A stretch of 64,000 nt of DNA from an uncultured Chitinophagaceae bacterium (GCA_937958995.1 CALGAP010000007.1:1-64000); one strand, 5' to 3'. Positions 16,182 to 26,177 are shown, numbered from the stretch's first letter. Program-made: numbers and translations. The notes: generated by a model not told the origin, from the sequence alone.

Positions 16182-19100
16182 TTAGAATGAAACATTGATA
16201 CCTGCACTTACGATGCGCGCGGGCACATAAACGTTTGAAGTAACACCGGTGAATGTCTGACCTACGTTCATGCCTTTGCGGGCAGAAATAAGGGCCAGGT
16301 TTTCACCGCTGATAAACACGCGGCCAGACTGAGCCTGAATCTTGCCCAACAGTTTTGCAGGCAGTTGATAGATCAGGTTCACAGCGCGGAGATTCAGGAA
16401 GGATGCATCGGTGAGGAAGCGGTCAGATTGAGCATTGTAAATACCAACCTGTGCGTTGTCCATACGAGGCACATCGGTTACATCGCCCGGATTTTGCCAG
16501 CGTTTCAAAGCGTCAACATGCAGTGCAGTGCCATAAGTGCCGGGGTGCATCAATGTAGCATAAGTTGCATCATATACTTTGCCGCCTACCTGGTAGTTGA
16601 TCAGGATAGACAATTCAAAATTCTTATAGCGGAAAGTATTGGTGATACCGCCATAAAAATCAGGAATAGCTGAACCATTGTAGTGATAACGGCCGTTGTT
16701 GCTGGTAGTGGTCACTGAGTCTTTTGTGGCGCCCTTGTCGATAATGCGGGTGTTGGATGCGTTATAAATATCCATGCGATAAAGAGCAGAACCATCGTTG
16801 GGGTCAACACCATACCATTCTCTAAGCCAGAAATCATAGATAGAACGGCCCACCATCAGTTTCTTGGTACCGCTGATGATCTCCACCTGGCCGTCAGGCA
16901 GTTTGGTGATCTCGTTCCTGAAAGTTGTCCAGTTCACATTTACATTCCAGCTGAACTCCTTGTTGCGGATAACATCGCCGGCGAGCTGAATTTCAACGCC
17001 GCGGTTAAACATGCTACCCACGTTTTTCCAAACGCTCAGAATGCCGGTAGAAATAGGCAACGGTACTTCGAACAACAGGTTGTCTGACTGCCTGTTGAAG
17101 TATTCGATAGTACCGGTAAGCCTGTTGCCAAATAAACCGAAATCGATGCCTATGTCAAATTGCTTGTTCACTTCCCAAGACAGGTCCTTGTTTTCGAAAC
17201 TTGCCTGCAGGAAGCCTGGTTCGCTGGCATTGCTTGCTATGTTATATAATGCACGGAAAGGATACAATCCGATACCGTTATCATTACCTACAGTACCATA
17301 AGAAGCACGCAGCTTCAGTTGATCAACCCATGTAACAGGGTTCATGAACTCTTCCTGGTCTACACGCCAGCCGGCGCCTACTGACCAGAAGTTACCCCAG
17401 CGCACTTTGTCGGAGAAGCGTGAGTTACCATCTCGGCGATAAGAAGCACTCAACAGGTATTTGTCGTTGAAGCTATAGTTCACACGCGAAAGCCAGCTCT
17501 CGATAGTAGCGCGGTCAACATATGAGTTGAGCGTGGAAGTAGTAGTGAAGTTTGCCAGTTCAGACACACCATCCACGATTTGCCCGTTGCGGAATCCATC
17601 GAGGAAGTTGTAGGTGTAGTCGTAGTTTTCATGACCAACCAGCGCTTCAATGCTGTGGTTGCCAAATTTCTGGCTGAAGTTCAGCAACTGGTTAAAGGTA
17701 TAGCTGGTAGTCTTGGTAGCTCTTCTGCGTGCACGACCGCCCGGAGCACCGTCACCAACAATCTTATTTTCATAAGTAGCATTCAGGTTGTCGGTAATGT
17801 CGGTGCTGATATTGGTAGTGAACTTCAACCAAGGGGTAAAGATCAATTCACCATAGGCACGTGCACTCAGCACGTTTCTCTTGAAGTTATTTTCATTCAG
17901 CTTGGTTTCCTGGATCGGGTGGCGACCGTTATACACGGGACGATTGGCGCCCAGGTCGTAATAACGTTTGCCTGTTGCATCCAACAGGTATTCGCCTGTT
18001 ACAGGATCGTGCGCATACACAGGGTAAATAGAAGCAATGGTACGGGTACCATAGAACGGGTTCACATATGAAGTGCTACCATCATCGCTGGCCTGGTTAG
18101 ACTTGGTGATGGTACCGGAAATATTCACACCGGTCCTGAACCAGTTAACAGGCTGCGAGTTGATGTTCATTCTACCCGTGATACGGCGATAGTCTGAACG
18201 GATAATGAAACCCTTCTCGTCGGTATAACCTAAAGAAAGGAAGTAGTCGGTCTTTTGTGCACCGCCACTCAATACCATCGAATAGTCCTGGCGGTTGCCG
18301 AGGCGCAACAGCTCGTCTGTCCAGTCGAGGTCATCAGCCCATTTCAGCTTTGCGTTGGGATTGATTTTACCATTCACGTCCACAATTTCATTATTGGGGA
18401 CATTGAAGGGATTGTAACGCAGCTGATTGAAAATGGTGTTGGTAGCATTCTGGCTGGCAGTCGGCAACGGAGTGGTGCCGCTATATGCCAACGCATTACG
18501 AAGCGCTTCCCACATCAGCGGATAATACTCGAAGGCATTTACCCTGTCGTACTCGGGAATGGCCCTGCTGCTGATACCTTGTGTAACACCCAGTGTGAAG
18601 CGGGTGGTATTGCGGCGGCCTTTCTTGGTAGTGACCATCACCACACCGTTGGCAGCGCGCGAACCATACAAGGCAGCCGAAGCAGCGTCTTTCAACACCG
18701 AAATAGTTTCGATGTCGTTCACATTCAGGTTGGCAATGCTTCCATCATAAGGCACGCCGTCAACTACGTACAGGGGGTCGTTGGAGGCGTTGATGGAACC
18801 AAAACCGCGGATGCGAATGGAGGGACCAGTACCTGGCTGGCCGCCACCTGCGGTGGTCTGGATACCAGGAGCAACGCCTGTCAACGCATTGTTCACGTTG
18901 ATCAGCGGCCTGTTCTCGATTTCCTTACTGCTGATCTGCGCGGTAGTACCAGTGAAAGTACTCTTCCTGGCAGTACCATAAGCCACTACCAGCACTTCAC
19001 TCAGATCTTGTCCTGTTGGCCTTAACTGGATAAGAGAAGCATTGTCGAGCGATACTTCCAAATCAGAAAATCCTACAGATGAGATCAGGAGAATGGCGCC

Positions 19101-19295
19101 TTCGGGGGCTTGTAAGGAAAATGTTCCGTCTGCTTTAGTAGTAGTACCTGTGGTAGTTCCTTTAATCGTGACGGAGGCGTTGGGGACCGGTTCGTTGTTT
19201 GCTCCTACAACTCTGCCGGATACAAGTCGGGTCTGTGACAGTGCTGAACTATATAAAAAGCTCAACACGGTCACCAAAACGAGAATTCTTCTCAT
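16182..19295 (-). CDS. SusC/RagA-family TonB-linked outer-membrane transporter
   Basis: 1037 residues. A signal peptide (to about residue 20, SALSQ) is followed by a carboxypeptidase-regulatory-like domain (SGRVVGANNEPVPNASVTIK), the plug domain with IRIRGFGSINASNDPLYVVD and ALYGSRAANGVVMVTTKKG, and a long beta-barrel ending in VSAGINVSF. It moves the ligand captured by SusD across the outer membrane using TonB energy. Length is typical. The plug starts directly after the carboxypeptidase-like domain, so there is no STN signalling domain, and anti-sigma control is not expected. The 228-bp region upstream holds a TTAATTTG box (19338-19345) and a palindrome at 19414-19425. Confidence 0.95.
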   Translation of the reverse strand: MRRILVLVTVLSFLYSSALSQTRLVSGRVVGANNEPVPNASVTIKGTTTGTTTKADGTFSLQAPEGAILLISSVGFSDLEVSLDNASLIQLRPTGQDLSEVLVVAYGTARKSTFTGTTAQISSKEIENRPLINVNNALTGVAPGIQTTAGGGQPGTGPSIRIRGFGSINASNDPLYVVDGVPYDGSIANLNVNDIETISVLKDAASAALYGSRAANGVVMVTTKKGRRNTTRFTLGVTQGISSRAIPEYDRVNAFEYYPLMWEALRNALAYSGTTPLPTASQNATNTIFNQLRYNPFNVPNNEIVDVNGKINPNAKLKWADDLDWTDELLRLGNRQDYSMVLSGGAQKTDYFLSLGYTDEKGFIIRSDYRRITGRMNINSQPVNWFRTGVNISGTITKSNQASDDGSTSYVNPFYGTRTIASIYPVYAHDPVTGEYLLDATGKRYYDLGANRPVYNGRHPIQETKLNENNFKRNVLSARAYGELIFTPWLKFTTNISTDITDNLNATYENKIVGDGAPGGRARRRATKTTSYTFNQLLNFSQKFGNHSIEALVGHENYDYTYNFLDGFRNGQIVDGVSELANFTTTSTLNSYVDRATIESWLSRVNYSFNDKYLLSASYRRDGNSRFSDKVRWGNFWSVGAGWRVDQEEFMNPVTWVDQLKLRASYGTVGNDNGIGLYPFRALYNIASNASEPGFLQASFENKDLSWEVNKQFDIGIDFGLFGNRLTGTIEYFNRQSDNLLFEVPLPISTGILSVWKNVGSMFNRGVEIQLAGDVIRNKEFSWNVNVNWTTFRNEITKLPDGQVEIISGTKKLMVGRSIYDFWLREWYGVDPNDGSALYRMDIYNASNTRIIDKGATKDSVTTTSNNGRYHYNGSAIPDFYGGITNTFRYKNFELSILINYQVGGKVYDATYATLMHPGTYGTALHVDALKRWQNPGDVTDVPRMDNAQVGIYNAQSDRFLTDASFLNLRAVNLIYQLPAKLLGKIQAQSGRVFISGENLALISARKGMNVGQTFTGVTSNVYVPARIVSAGINVSF

Positions 19296-19413
19296 GACTG
19301 TAAATTAGTTTTGGTTAACCTATTTGTTTGATCATGGCAAATTAAACGCTCTGCGAAAATTTTTGTTCCGGAAACTTGCGGATGACGAGTTATTCTGTAC
19401 GATCGGATAAAAA

Positions 19414-19425
19414 TTTTTGCAAAAA
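19414..19425. promoter_or_regulatory. Palindrome TTTTTGCAAAAA upstream of SusC
   Basis: A perfect 12-bp palindrome 119 bp before the SusC start, in the only upstream region of the SusCD operon. Possible operator; AT-rich symmetry by chance is also possible. Confidence 0.25.
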
Positions 19426-19523
19426 CACATATATGAATGATGAGCGGAAGCGACTCGACAATTTTCCGGGCAGCATGTTTGAGCAAAACGCTGGCTACAA
19501 GATAATTTCACCTTAAAATATGA

Positions 19524-20540
19524 CTAGATAATATTCACTTCACGCTCCAGGACCACGCCAAACTTATCTTGAACGCTGTGTAAAACCGCTTCGCTGAGGT
19601 CAAAAATCTCTTTCCCGCTGGCATGTCCAAAATTTACCAGCACCAGCGCCTGACTGGCATGCACACCTGCATCACCCTTTCTGAAACCTTTCCAGCCGCA
19701 TTGTTCAATCAGCCAGCCGGCCGCCAGCTTCACTGTACCATCGGGGTTGTCATAGGCCACAATACCCGGAAATTCTTTTGTCAATGCTTCAAACTTATCG
19801 CGGTCAACAGAGGGGTTTTTAAAAAAGCTGCCGGTATTCCCGATCTTTTCCGGATCGGGCAATTTTGACTGGCGGATATTGATCACCGCCTGCGCAACGG
19901 CTGCAATGCTGAGTTGCTCCACACCCATACGTTCCAGTTCCTGCGTAATGGCGCCATAACTCGTCCTGAACTGGGGATGCTTATTGAGACGAAGTGTAAT
20001 GTTGAGTATCACAAACTGATCGCGGTATTTTCCCTTGAACGCGCTTTCACGATAACCAAATTCGCAATCGTTCACTGTAAAGGTGTAAGCTTTTTTGTCG
20101 GCAATACTATAGGCCTCCAGTTCTTCAAACACATCTTTTATTTCCACTCCATAAGCGCCGATATTCTGCATAGGCGCCGCGCCTGCATTGCCAGGTATCA
20201 GCGAAAGGTTTTCAACGCCGGCCCAGTTGCGGCGAATACAATGTTGCGTAAGGGCATGCCAGTTCTCCCCCGCCCCGGCCTTCAGGTAAATATGATTTTC
20301 ATCTTCCTTTACCTGTTCCAACCCGGCAATTTCATTTTTCAATACCCATCCGTCAAAGTCTTTCGTAAACAAAATATTGCTGCCGCCGCCGAGTATTACT
20401 TTGGGTTCTTTTGTTTTTGATACCATTTCCATCAATGCATCCAGTTCTTCCAGCGAGGAAAACCGGGCAAAATATTTTGCCCTCGCATCGATGTGCATGG
20501 TGTTGTAAGGCCTGAGAGAAATATTTTGTTGAATGTTCAT
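19524..20540 (-). CDS. murB: UDP-N-acetylenolpyruvoylglucosamine reductase MurB
   Basis: 338 residues. This cytoplasmic FAD enzyme makes UDP-N-acetylmuramate in peptidoglycan synthesis. Visible signatures are RPYNTMHIDARA at the start, the FAD-site ILGGGSNILFTKDFDG, IPGNAGAAPMQNIGAYG, FGYRESAFK and GNTGSFFKNP, which carries the catalytic Ser. Length and GYRESAFK insertion fit type I MurB of the E. coli kind. It starts 8 bp after the priA stop, so the two are probably cotranscribed. Confidence 0.95.
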   Translation of the reverse strand: MNIQQNISLRPYNTMHIDARAKYFARFSSLEELDALMEMVSKTKEPKVILGGGSNILFTKDFDGWVLKNEIAGLEQVKEDENHIYLKAGAGENWHALTQHCIRRNWAGVENLSLIPGNAGAAPMQNIGAYGVEIKDVFEELEAYSIADKKAYTFTVNDCEFGYRESAFKGKYRDQFVILNITLRLNKHPQFRTSYGAITQELERMGVEQLSIAAVAQAVINIRQSKLPDPEKIGNTGSFFKNPSVDRDKFEALTKEFPGIVAYDNPDGTVKLAAGWLIEQCGWKGFRKGDAGVHASQALVLVNFGHASGKEIFDLSEAVLHSVQDKFGVVLEREVNII

Positions 20541-20548
20541 ATCGCCTG

Positions 20549-22999
20549 TTAAATCGCGTCCACATCGGGCAGTATCACCACGCTGCGGAAACGCTTGTCA
20601 TTATGCAGTATCGCCACCTGGTCGTGAATGGTCTTCTTGCAAAGTTGAATGGTGCGTGCGTCCTTGGGCAGCTTGATCAGCAGCTCCATCAGAAACTGGT
20701 TGCGCACCCTGTTCACCACCGGCTCTGCGGGGCCTACCAGGTATTGCGCAAAGTTCGGTTTCAGTGCCGCCGCCATGGCCTGGGCCGCCGCATCGGTCAC
20801 CTCTTTCATTTTATGTTTGAAGGTAATCAGTATAATCCGCGAAAACGGCGGATAGAAAAATTGCTTACGCGCCTCTATTTCCTGTTGAAAAAACTGCTCA
20901 TAATCGTGCTGCTGTACAAATTTCAGGACCGGGTGTCGCGTATTGCTCACCTGTATCATCACATGTCCCTGCTGGTCTTTTCGTCCCGCGCGACCACTCA
21001 CCTGCTCCATCAATTGAAAAGCACGTTCGTTCACGCGAAAGTCGGCAAAATGCAGCAGGCTGTCTGCATCGAGTATGCCCACCAGGTTCACGTTTTCGAA
21101 ATCAAGCCCCTTCACCACCATTTGCGTGCCCACCAATATATCGAGGCGGTGTTGTTCAAATTGTTGAATCAGGTTATCGTGGGCGGTCTTACCCCTTACG
21201 GCATCCACATCCATGCGCGCAATGCGGGCATTTGGAAAAAGCTCTTCCAGTTGCTCTTCGATGCGCTCGGTACCAAAATTGGTTTGCAGAAAATGATGAT
21301 TGCCGCAGGCCATACAGGTGGTCACCGGCGGGTATACCGTGGCGCAGTAATGACAATGCAACTTATTCGTGTTCTTATGGTAGTTGAGCGTAACGTCGCA
21401 ATACTTGCAATGCGGTATCCAGCCACACACTTTACAAACCTGGTAAGGCGAGTAGCCGCGGCGGTTCTGAAAAAGTATCACCTGCTTATCTTCTTTCAGC
21501 GATTTTTCAATGGCTGCCTGCAGGTCGGGACTGATCATCACCTTGGTGCGGTCGGTGCGGGGAATTTTCTTGGTGTCGATAATTTCAATGGTCGGAAGCT
21601 GAATGCCGCCAAAACGTTCGCGCAAGGTAGAAAGGCCGTATTTATTTTGCAACGCGTTATAATAACTCTCCACCGACGGCGTGGCGCTGCCGAGCACCAC
21701 ATTAGCATCAAACAGCGATGCATAATAAACAGCCGTATCGCGTGCATTATATCTCGGCGCAGGATCTTGTTGTTTAAACGACGCATCATGCTCTTCATCC
21801 ACTACCACCAGTCCCAGGTCTGAGAACGGCAGAAATACCGAGGATCGCGCGCCGAGTATAATTTTCAATTCGCCCGTTTTCACTTTGTTCCATATCTCCA
21901 CCCGCTCATTCTGGTTGAAGCGGCTATGATAGATGCCGATAAAACCGCCAAAATGTTTTTGCAGCCTGCGTATGATCTGCGAGGTGAGCGCAATTTCAGG
22001 AAGCAGGTACAGCACCTGCTTGCCCTGCCGTACAAAACGTTCGATGAGTTTGATATATACCTGCGTCTTACCACTTGCCGTGATGCCGTGCAAAAGCGAA
22101 ACCGATTTCTTCGGCATCAGCTCCACCAGTTCATCAAAACATTTTTGCTGTGCAGGCGTAAGTGTAAAATCGATATTGATATCACGTGGCAGGTAGCGCA
22201 GGCGGTCAACCAGTCTTTTTTCGAGCCAGAGAATTTTTTTGTCCACCAATCCTTTCAACTGCGCATCGGAGGCACCGCTTTTTTTGAGCAATTCAGACCT
22301 GGTTACTTCGCCCTGCGTTTTGATAAGATGCAGGTACGAGAGCAGCAACTCCATCTGCTTTTCGGCGCGCTGCAGTTTTTTATCTTCATTCAACAGCTGG
22401 CTCAGCGCCTCATCGTTATCGTACTCGGGGTTGAGTATGACGAAAGTCTCTTTGCGCGGCGAATAGGTTTCTTTCAGGGCTTCCCACACAAAACAGACTT
22501 TCTTGTCAATCAGCTTGTTGATGACCGGGTAAACGTGCGATGAATCCAGTATTTGCTGTACCTCGGTTAACTTGAGTTCCTTTTTCAGCAGCAAAGCTTC
22601 AGCTACCAGGAATTCGTCGTGGTCGAGCGTGGAGAAATCATCGCCAAACTCATCGTTAAAAATCAGCACGGTTTCGCTGCTGAGTTTGAAATGCGCGGGC
22701 AGAGCGGCCGCCATTACTTCTCCTTCGGTACACATATAATACCCCGCAATCCATTCCCAAAGCAATAGTTGCTGTTTGTACACGATTGGTTCGGTATCGA
22801 GCACGTTCAATATATCCTTCGCTTCAAAAGCCACGGGCCGCTCGTTGTGAATACGCTTCACCACACCGGCGTATTTCTTGTTTTTCCCCAATACCACTTC
22901 TACCCGGCAGCCCACCTTCACCTGCTCTTTCAGGTGATCAGGCACGGCCCAGGTGTAGTTTTTGGGGAGCGCAAGCGGTATGATGACTTCAACAAACAT
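20549..22999 (-). CDS. priA: Primosomal replication protein N' (helicase PriA)
   Basis: 816 residues from ATG 22999, chosen because MFVEVIIPLALPKNYTW is the usual PriA N-terminus and 14 extra residues upstream are not. Order: DNA-binding domain, helicase lobe 1 with the P-loop GITASGKTQ and DEEH box, then a zinc-binding region with paired CxxC motifs (CKVCGWIPHCKYC, CHYC, CMAC), lobe 2 with QMVVKGLDF and QVSGRAGRKDQQG, and a C-terminal domain. It restarts stalled replication forks by loading the replicative helicase. It heads the priA-murB unit; a TACATTTA box (23031-23038, minus strand) may serve it. Confidence 0.95.
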   Translation of the reverse strand: MFVEVIIPLALPKNYTWAVPDHLKEQVKVGCRVEVVLGKNKKYAGVVKRIHNERPVAFEAKDILNVLDTEPIVYKQQLLLWEWIAGYYMCTEGEVMAAALPAHFKLSSETVLIFNDEFGDDFSTLDHDEFLVAEALLLKKELKLTEVQQILDSSHVYPVINKLIDKKVCFVWEALKETYSPRKETFVILNPEYDNDEALSQLLNEDKKLQRAEKQMELLLSYLHLIKTQGEVTRSELLKKSGASDAQLKGLVDKKILWLEKRLVDRLRYLPRDINIDFTLTPAQQKCFDELVELMPKKSVSLLHGITASGKTQVYIKLIERFVRQGKQVLYLLPEIALTSQIIRRLQKHFGGFIGIYHSRFNQNERVEIWNKVKTGELKIILGARSSVFLPFSDLGLVVVDEEHDASFKQQDPAPRYNARDTAVYYASLFDANVVLGSATPSVESYYNALQNKYGLSTLRERFGGIQLPTIEIIDTKKIPRTDRTKVMISPDLQAAIEKSLKEDKQVILFQNRRGYSPYQVCKVCGWIPHCKYCDVTLNYHKNTNKLHCHYCATVYPPVTTCMACGNHHFLQTNFGTERIEEQLEELFPNARIARMDVDAVRGKTAHDNLIQQFEQHRLDILVGTQMVVKGLDFENVNLVGILDADSLLHFADFRVNERAFQLMEQVSGRAGRKDQQGHVMIQVSNTRHPVLKFVQQHDYEQFFQQEIEARKQFFYPPFSRIILITFKHKMKEVTDAAAQAMAAALKPNFAQYLVGPAEPVVNRVRNQFLMELLIKLPKDARTIQLCKKTIHDQVAILHNDKRFRSVVILPDVDAI

Positions 23000-23000
23000 A

Positions 23001-23030
23001 GTTGGGTTACGGGTGCAGGGTGTCGGGCGG
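23001..23030 (-). repeat. ACCCGACACCC-type word tract before priA
   Basis: Read on the minus strand the tract is CCGCCCGACACCCTGCACCC then GTAACCC. It shares CCCTGCACCC and CCGACACCC with the tract at 56706-56743. It directly precedes the priA start. Confidence 0.45.
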
Positions 23031-23070
23031 TAAATGTACAATCAAATCGCTAACCAAAAGCCTATAACCG

Positions 23071-23832
23071 TCACCCTTCAATCCAACTCGCCTTATATTC
23101 TTTCAGCTTTTTTTCCATCAACTCATAAACCTGTTGCTTCAATTTTGGCAGATCAGCACTGGTGAGGCCTGTTACAGGAATATCTTCGAGAAAGACTGAT
23201 CGCGAGCGGCCGGGATTGAGAGAAAACACGCTGCGGTAGTGCATGCGGTCGTAGGCATCCAGGAACAACAGTGGTTTAATCGGTGTCTGCGTCTCGATAG
23301 CAATACGAAAGGCGCCGTCAAAAAATTCTTTTACCGGCTTATGAGTTTCATTAAAAGTGCCTTCGGGGAAAATAAAAATAGAGATACCTTTTTTGATAAC
23401 AGATTTCAGGATCCTGACGCTCTTTGCGCGCTTTTCGGCATTGCTGCGGTCAACAGTAACGATGGCATTGCGGTAAATAAAACCAAACACCGGCACGCGC
23501 GCCATTTCAACTTTGCCCAGTACCCGTACGGGTTGTCGCAGGGTTTTAACAATCACCGGCGCATCGAGATAAGAGATATGATTGGCGACGAAAATGTACT
23601 GTTTGGACCGGTCGTGCGGACTTTCATAAATATTGCGGTGCCGGATGCCAACCAGGAAAAACCAGGCATCGCCCCAAAGGCAGCAGACTTGGTAAATAAA
23701 ATTTCCGCCCCTGATCTTACCGAAAAATGAACCCACGAGTACGAAAGGAACAACAAGCAGCATCAATACCACAAAAACAATCAACGCATATAGCGTGTAA
23801 AGCAATCGCAGGGGCGTCAGAAGAAAGCTCAT
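23071..23832 (-). CDS. plsC: 1-acyl-sn-glycerol-3-phosphate acyltransferase (PlsC family)
   Basis: 253 residues. One N-terminal membrane helix (about 12-36) anchors a PlsC-type acyltransferase domain with the catalytic NHISYLD (HxxxxD) near residue 84 and FPEGTFNE near 176. It likely adds the second acyl chain to lysophosphatidic acid at the inner membrane; related enzymes make other acylated lipids such as ornithine lipids, which cannot be excluded. It is on the same strand as priA but 71 bp upstream of it with the repeat tract between. Confidence 0.88.
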   Translation of the reverse strand: MSFLLTPLRLLYTLYALIVFVVLMLLVVPFVLVGSFFGKIRGGNFIYQVCCLWGDAWFFLVGIRHRNIYESPHDRSKQYIFVANHISYLDAPVIVKTLRQPVRVLGKVEMARVPVFGFIYRNAIVTVDRSNAEKRAKSVRILKSVIKKGISIFIFPEGTFNETHKPVKEFFDGAFRIAIETQTPIKPLLFLDAYDRMHYRSVFSLNPGRSRSVFLEDIPVTGLTSADLPKLKQQVYELMEKKLKEYKASWIEG

Positions 23833-23876
23833 TCAAGGGTTTTATGGCTGATTCACAAGATACGTTCCATATCGGT

Positions 23877-24260
23877 TTAATTACAATTACAAGGCCATTC
23901 TTTATCTAAGTCAATAGCCGTAATCACCACCACCTTTCCGTTGTCGGGAGCAAATACTACCCGCACCCGCTGCCCGTCGTCGGTCTTCCCCTCCAGCGCG
24001 TACTTGGGATCGGGTTTGGCCTTCGGCTCACTCTTGCTATAATTGATCTTCCCTTTTAGCAATATTTGCTTCACTTCTTCCTCACTGATGCTTCTGCAAT
24101 CCATTCTGCACCTGGCGTGTTTTGTATATACCAGCGCCGACGGGTCCCTCGCCAAACCCTCCGTCTCACCCGAATCTTCCCTATCCTGTCTCACCCAAAA
24201 CAGCACCGCCATCGCCAACAGCGCCATGGCAATCAACCAGTAGTGTCTGCTATGCTTCAT
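23877..24260 (-). CDS. DUF4258-domain protein with N-terminal membrane anchor
   Basis: 127 residues. A hydrophobic helix (about residues 8-23) precedes a DUF4258 domain: YTKHARCRMDCRSISEEEVKQIL, then a beta strand-rich part with RVRVVFAP and VVVITAIDL. DUF4258 proteins resemble BrnT/RelE-like small toxins in fold, but a membrane-anchored single copy with no antitoxin next to it does not look like a toxin-antitoxin unit. The C-terminus is WPCNCN. Function unknown. Confidence 0.75.
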   Translation of the reverse strand: MKHSRHYWLIAMALLAMAVLFWVRQDREDSGETEGLARDPSALVYTKHARCRMDCRSISEEEVKQILLKGKINYSKSEPKAKPDPKYALEGKTDDGQRVRVVFAPDNGKVVVITAIDLDKEWPCNCN

Positions 24261-24285
24261 TCCTGAAAATTAGCCATTTTACCTC

Positions 24286-24330
24286 ATTCACATTCAACAT
24301 TCCCTGTTCAAATTCAATATTCAATATTCG
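24286..24330. repeat. TTCAAA-type word tract upstream of mtaB
   Basis: The tract (ATTCACATTCAACATTCCC, then TGTTCAAATTCAATATTC) is closely similar to the arms of the inverted repeat at 58036-58146. It lies between DUF4258 and mtaB, just before the mtaB -7 box. Confidence 0.6.
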
Positions 24331-24335
24331 CCTCG

Positions 24336-24343
24336 TATCTTTG
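24336..24343 (+). promoter_or_regulatory. -7 box of mtaB (TATCTTTG)
   Basis: Perfect TAnnTTTG match only 8 bp before the ATG, implying an almost leaderless mRNA. Confidence 0.55.
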
Positions 24344-24351
24344 CCGCTCCA

Positions 24352-25617
24352 ATGAAATCCGTCGCATTCCATACACTCGGCTGCAAACTCAACTTCTCCG
24401 AAACCTCCACGCTTTCCCGCATGCTGGAAAATGAGGGTTTTGAGAAGAAATCGTTTGATGAACTGGCCGATGTGTATGTAATCAATACCTGCTCTGTAAC
24501 CGACAATGCCGATAAGGAATGCCGGCAACTGGTACGCCGCATACAGCGCAAGGCGCCCGAAAGCCTGGTGGTGATCACCGGTTGTTATGCGCAGCTGAAG
24601 CCAAAGGAAATTGCCAGCATACCCGGGGTGGACCTGGTGTTGGGCGCGGCAGAAAAATTCAACATCGGTCATCATCTGCGTGAGCTCACCAAGGGCAACA
24701 GCGCCCGCATCTGCAGCTGCGATATTGAAGAAGTGAGCGGATTCAACTCCTCCTGGTCAGTGAACGATCGCACCCGCACCTTCCTGAAAGTGCAGGACGG
24801 CTGCGACTACACCTGTTCTTTCTGCACCATACCCATGGCGCGCGGAAAGAGCCGGAGCGACAGCGTTGATAAAGTGCTGCAAAACGTACAACAGCTTGCG
24901 GCCAGCGGCGTGAAGGAGATTGTGCTCACAGGCGTAAACCTCGGCGATTTCGGAAAAGGTCCGCACGGCGGCAGACAGCACGAGGAAAGTTTTTACGAAC
25001 TGGTAAAAGCGCTCGATACGGTAGATGGCATTCAGCGCTACCGCATATCATCTATTGAGCCCAACCTGCTTACCAATGATATTGTGGAACTGGTGGCCAA
25101 CAGCAATAAGTTCATGCCCCATTTCCATATACCTCTGCAAAGCGGCAGCAATCGTATACTAGGGCTGATGCGCAGGCGATATAAGCGCGAGTTGTATGCC
25201 GACCGCGTAAAACTGATCAAGACCCTGATGCCACATTGCGCCATCGGGGTGGATGTGATCGTTGGCTTCCCCAGCGAAAGCGAAGAAGATTTTATGGAGA
25301 CATTCGAGTTCCTGCATGAGCTGGATGTTTCTTACCTCCACGTATTCACCTATTCAGAACGCGATAATACAAAGGCACTCGAGATTAAGCCCGTAGTGCC
25401 GATGGAAGAACGTCACCGCCGCAATAAAATACTCCGCAACCTCAGCTACAAGAAAATGCAGTACTTCACCCAACTGCACGCCGGGCAAACACGCAAGGTA
25501 TTGTTTGAAAGCCACGTGAAAGACGGCATGATAGAAGGTTATACTGATAACTATATCCGTGTGACTACCCCCTACCGCGCAGAGTGGGTAAATGAAATCG
25601 TGGATTGGAAATTATAG
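24352..25617 (+). CDS. mtaB: tRNA t6A37 methylthiotransferase MtaB
   Basis: 421 residues. A radical-SAM enzyme that converts t6A37 to ms2t6A37 in tRNAs reading ANN codons such as tRNA-Lys(UUU). The N-terminal UPF0004 domain has its three cluster Cys (LGCKLN, NTCSVTD, TGCYAQ). The radical-SAM motif is CDYTCSFC, followed by IPMARGKSRS, with GVDVIVGFPSE downstream, and a TRAM-like end. The CKLN and CSVT variants mark the MtaB rather than the MiaB branch. The stop lies 5 bp from the convergent tag gene. Confidence 0.93.
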   Translation: MKSVAFHTLGCKLNFSETSTLSRMLENEGFEKKSFDELADVYVINTCSVTDNADKECRQLVRRIQRKAPESLVVITGCYAQLKPKEIASIPGVDLVLGAAEKFNIGHHLRELTKGNSARICSCDIEEVSGFNSSWSVNDRTRTFLKVQDGCDYTCSFCTIPMARGKSRSDSVDKVLQNVQQLAASGVKEIVLTGVNLGDFGKGPHGGRQHEESFYELVKALDTVDGIQRYRISSIEPNLLTNDIVELVANSNKFMPHFHIPLQSGSNRILGLMRRRYKRELYADRVKLIKTLMPHCAIGVDVIVGFPSESEEDFMETFEFLHELDVSYLHVFTYSERDNTKALEIKPVVPMEERHRRNKILRNLSYKKMQYFTQLHAGQTRKVLFESHVKDGMIEGYTDNYIRVTTPYRAEWVNEIVDWKL

Positions 25618-25622
25618 CGCAA

Positions 25623-26177
25623 TTATTTCTTCGCCCACATGGGCTTTGCTTTTAGCACATGCTTGTACACAGGACAACCAGGTATATGCGCACCCGGCAG
25701 GTAACCCGTGCTCACCAGGAACTCATTCACTATTTCTCCCCCCGTAAATCGGAATGTTTTCTTGAACAGTTTTGTCCACTCCTCGCGCGTAAGCGGATGG
25801 TTTTTGTCGAGCCAGTTTTTGAATGAGCCAAATTCCTTTTGGATATCTTTAATACGTTTGGCATTTTCGATGGCCGCTTCAATTTTCAGGCAATTGCGGA
25901 CAATGCCCGCGTCCTGCATCAGTTTTTCAAACTTCTTTTCCGTATAGCGCGCCACCCTGGCGATATCAAAATTGTCGTAAGCCTTGAAAAAATTCTCCTT
26001 CTTATTCAATATCGTGGTCCAGCTAAGACCGGCCTGGTTGATCTCGAGTACCAGTCGCGCAAACAGGTCATTATCGTCGTTAATCGGAAACCCATACTCA
26101 TGATCGTGATAGTGCCTATGAACATTGCCGGGATCAGTATTCCACACAAATTCACAATAGCTTTTAGGCGCTGGCAT
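25623..26177 (-). CDS. tag: DNA-3-methyladenine glycosylase I
   Basis: 184 residues from ATG 26177; a TTG start five codons upstream overlaps a TAATTTG box and is less likely. It removes 3-methyladenine from alkylated DNA as the first step of base excision repair. The zinc-snap ligands are present: Cys in SYCEFVWN, His in YHDHEYG, and His and Cys in HIPGCPVYKH. LEINQAGLSWTTIL and GGEIVNEFLVSTGYLPG are family hallmarks. Length is normal. Confidence 0.93.
   Translation of the reverse strand: MPAPKSYCEFVWNTDPGNVHRHYHDHEYGFPINDDNDLFARLVLEINQAGLSWTTILNKKENFFKAYDNFDIARVARYTEKKFEKLMQDAGIVRNCLKIEAAIENAKRIKDIQKEFGSFKNWLDKNHPLTREEWTKLFKKTFRFTGGEIVNEFLVSTGYLPGAHIPGCPVYKHVLKAKPMWAKK

Noticed and set aside
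20603..21823. 406-codon plus-strand frame opposite priA
   Set aside because: Antisense shadow of priA; composition is His/Arg-rich and without motifs.
23877..24260. DUF4258 gene considered as a toxin of a toxin-antitoxin pair
   Set aside because: It has a membrane anchor, no adjacent antitoxin-like gene and sits alone between plsC and mtaB.
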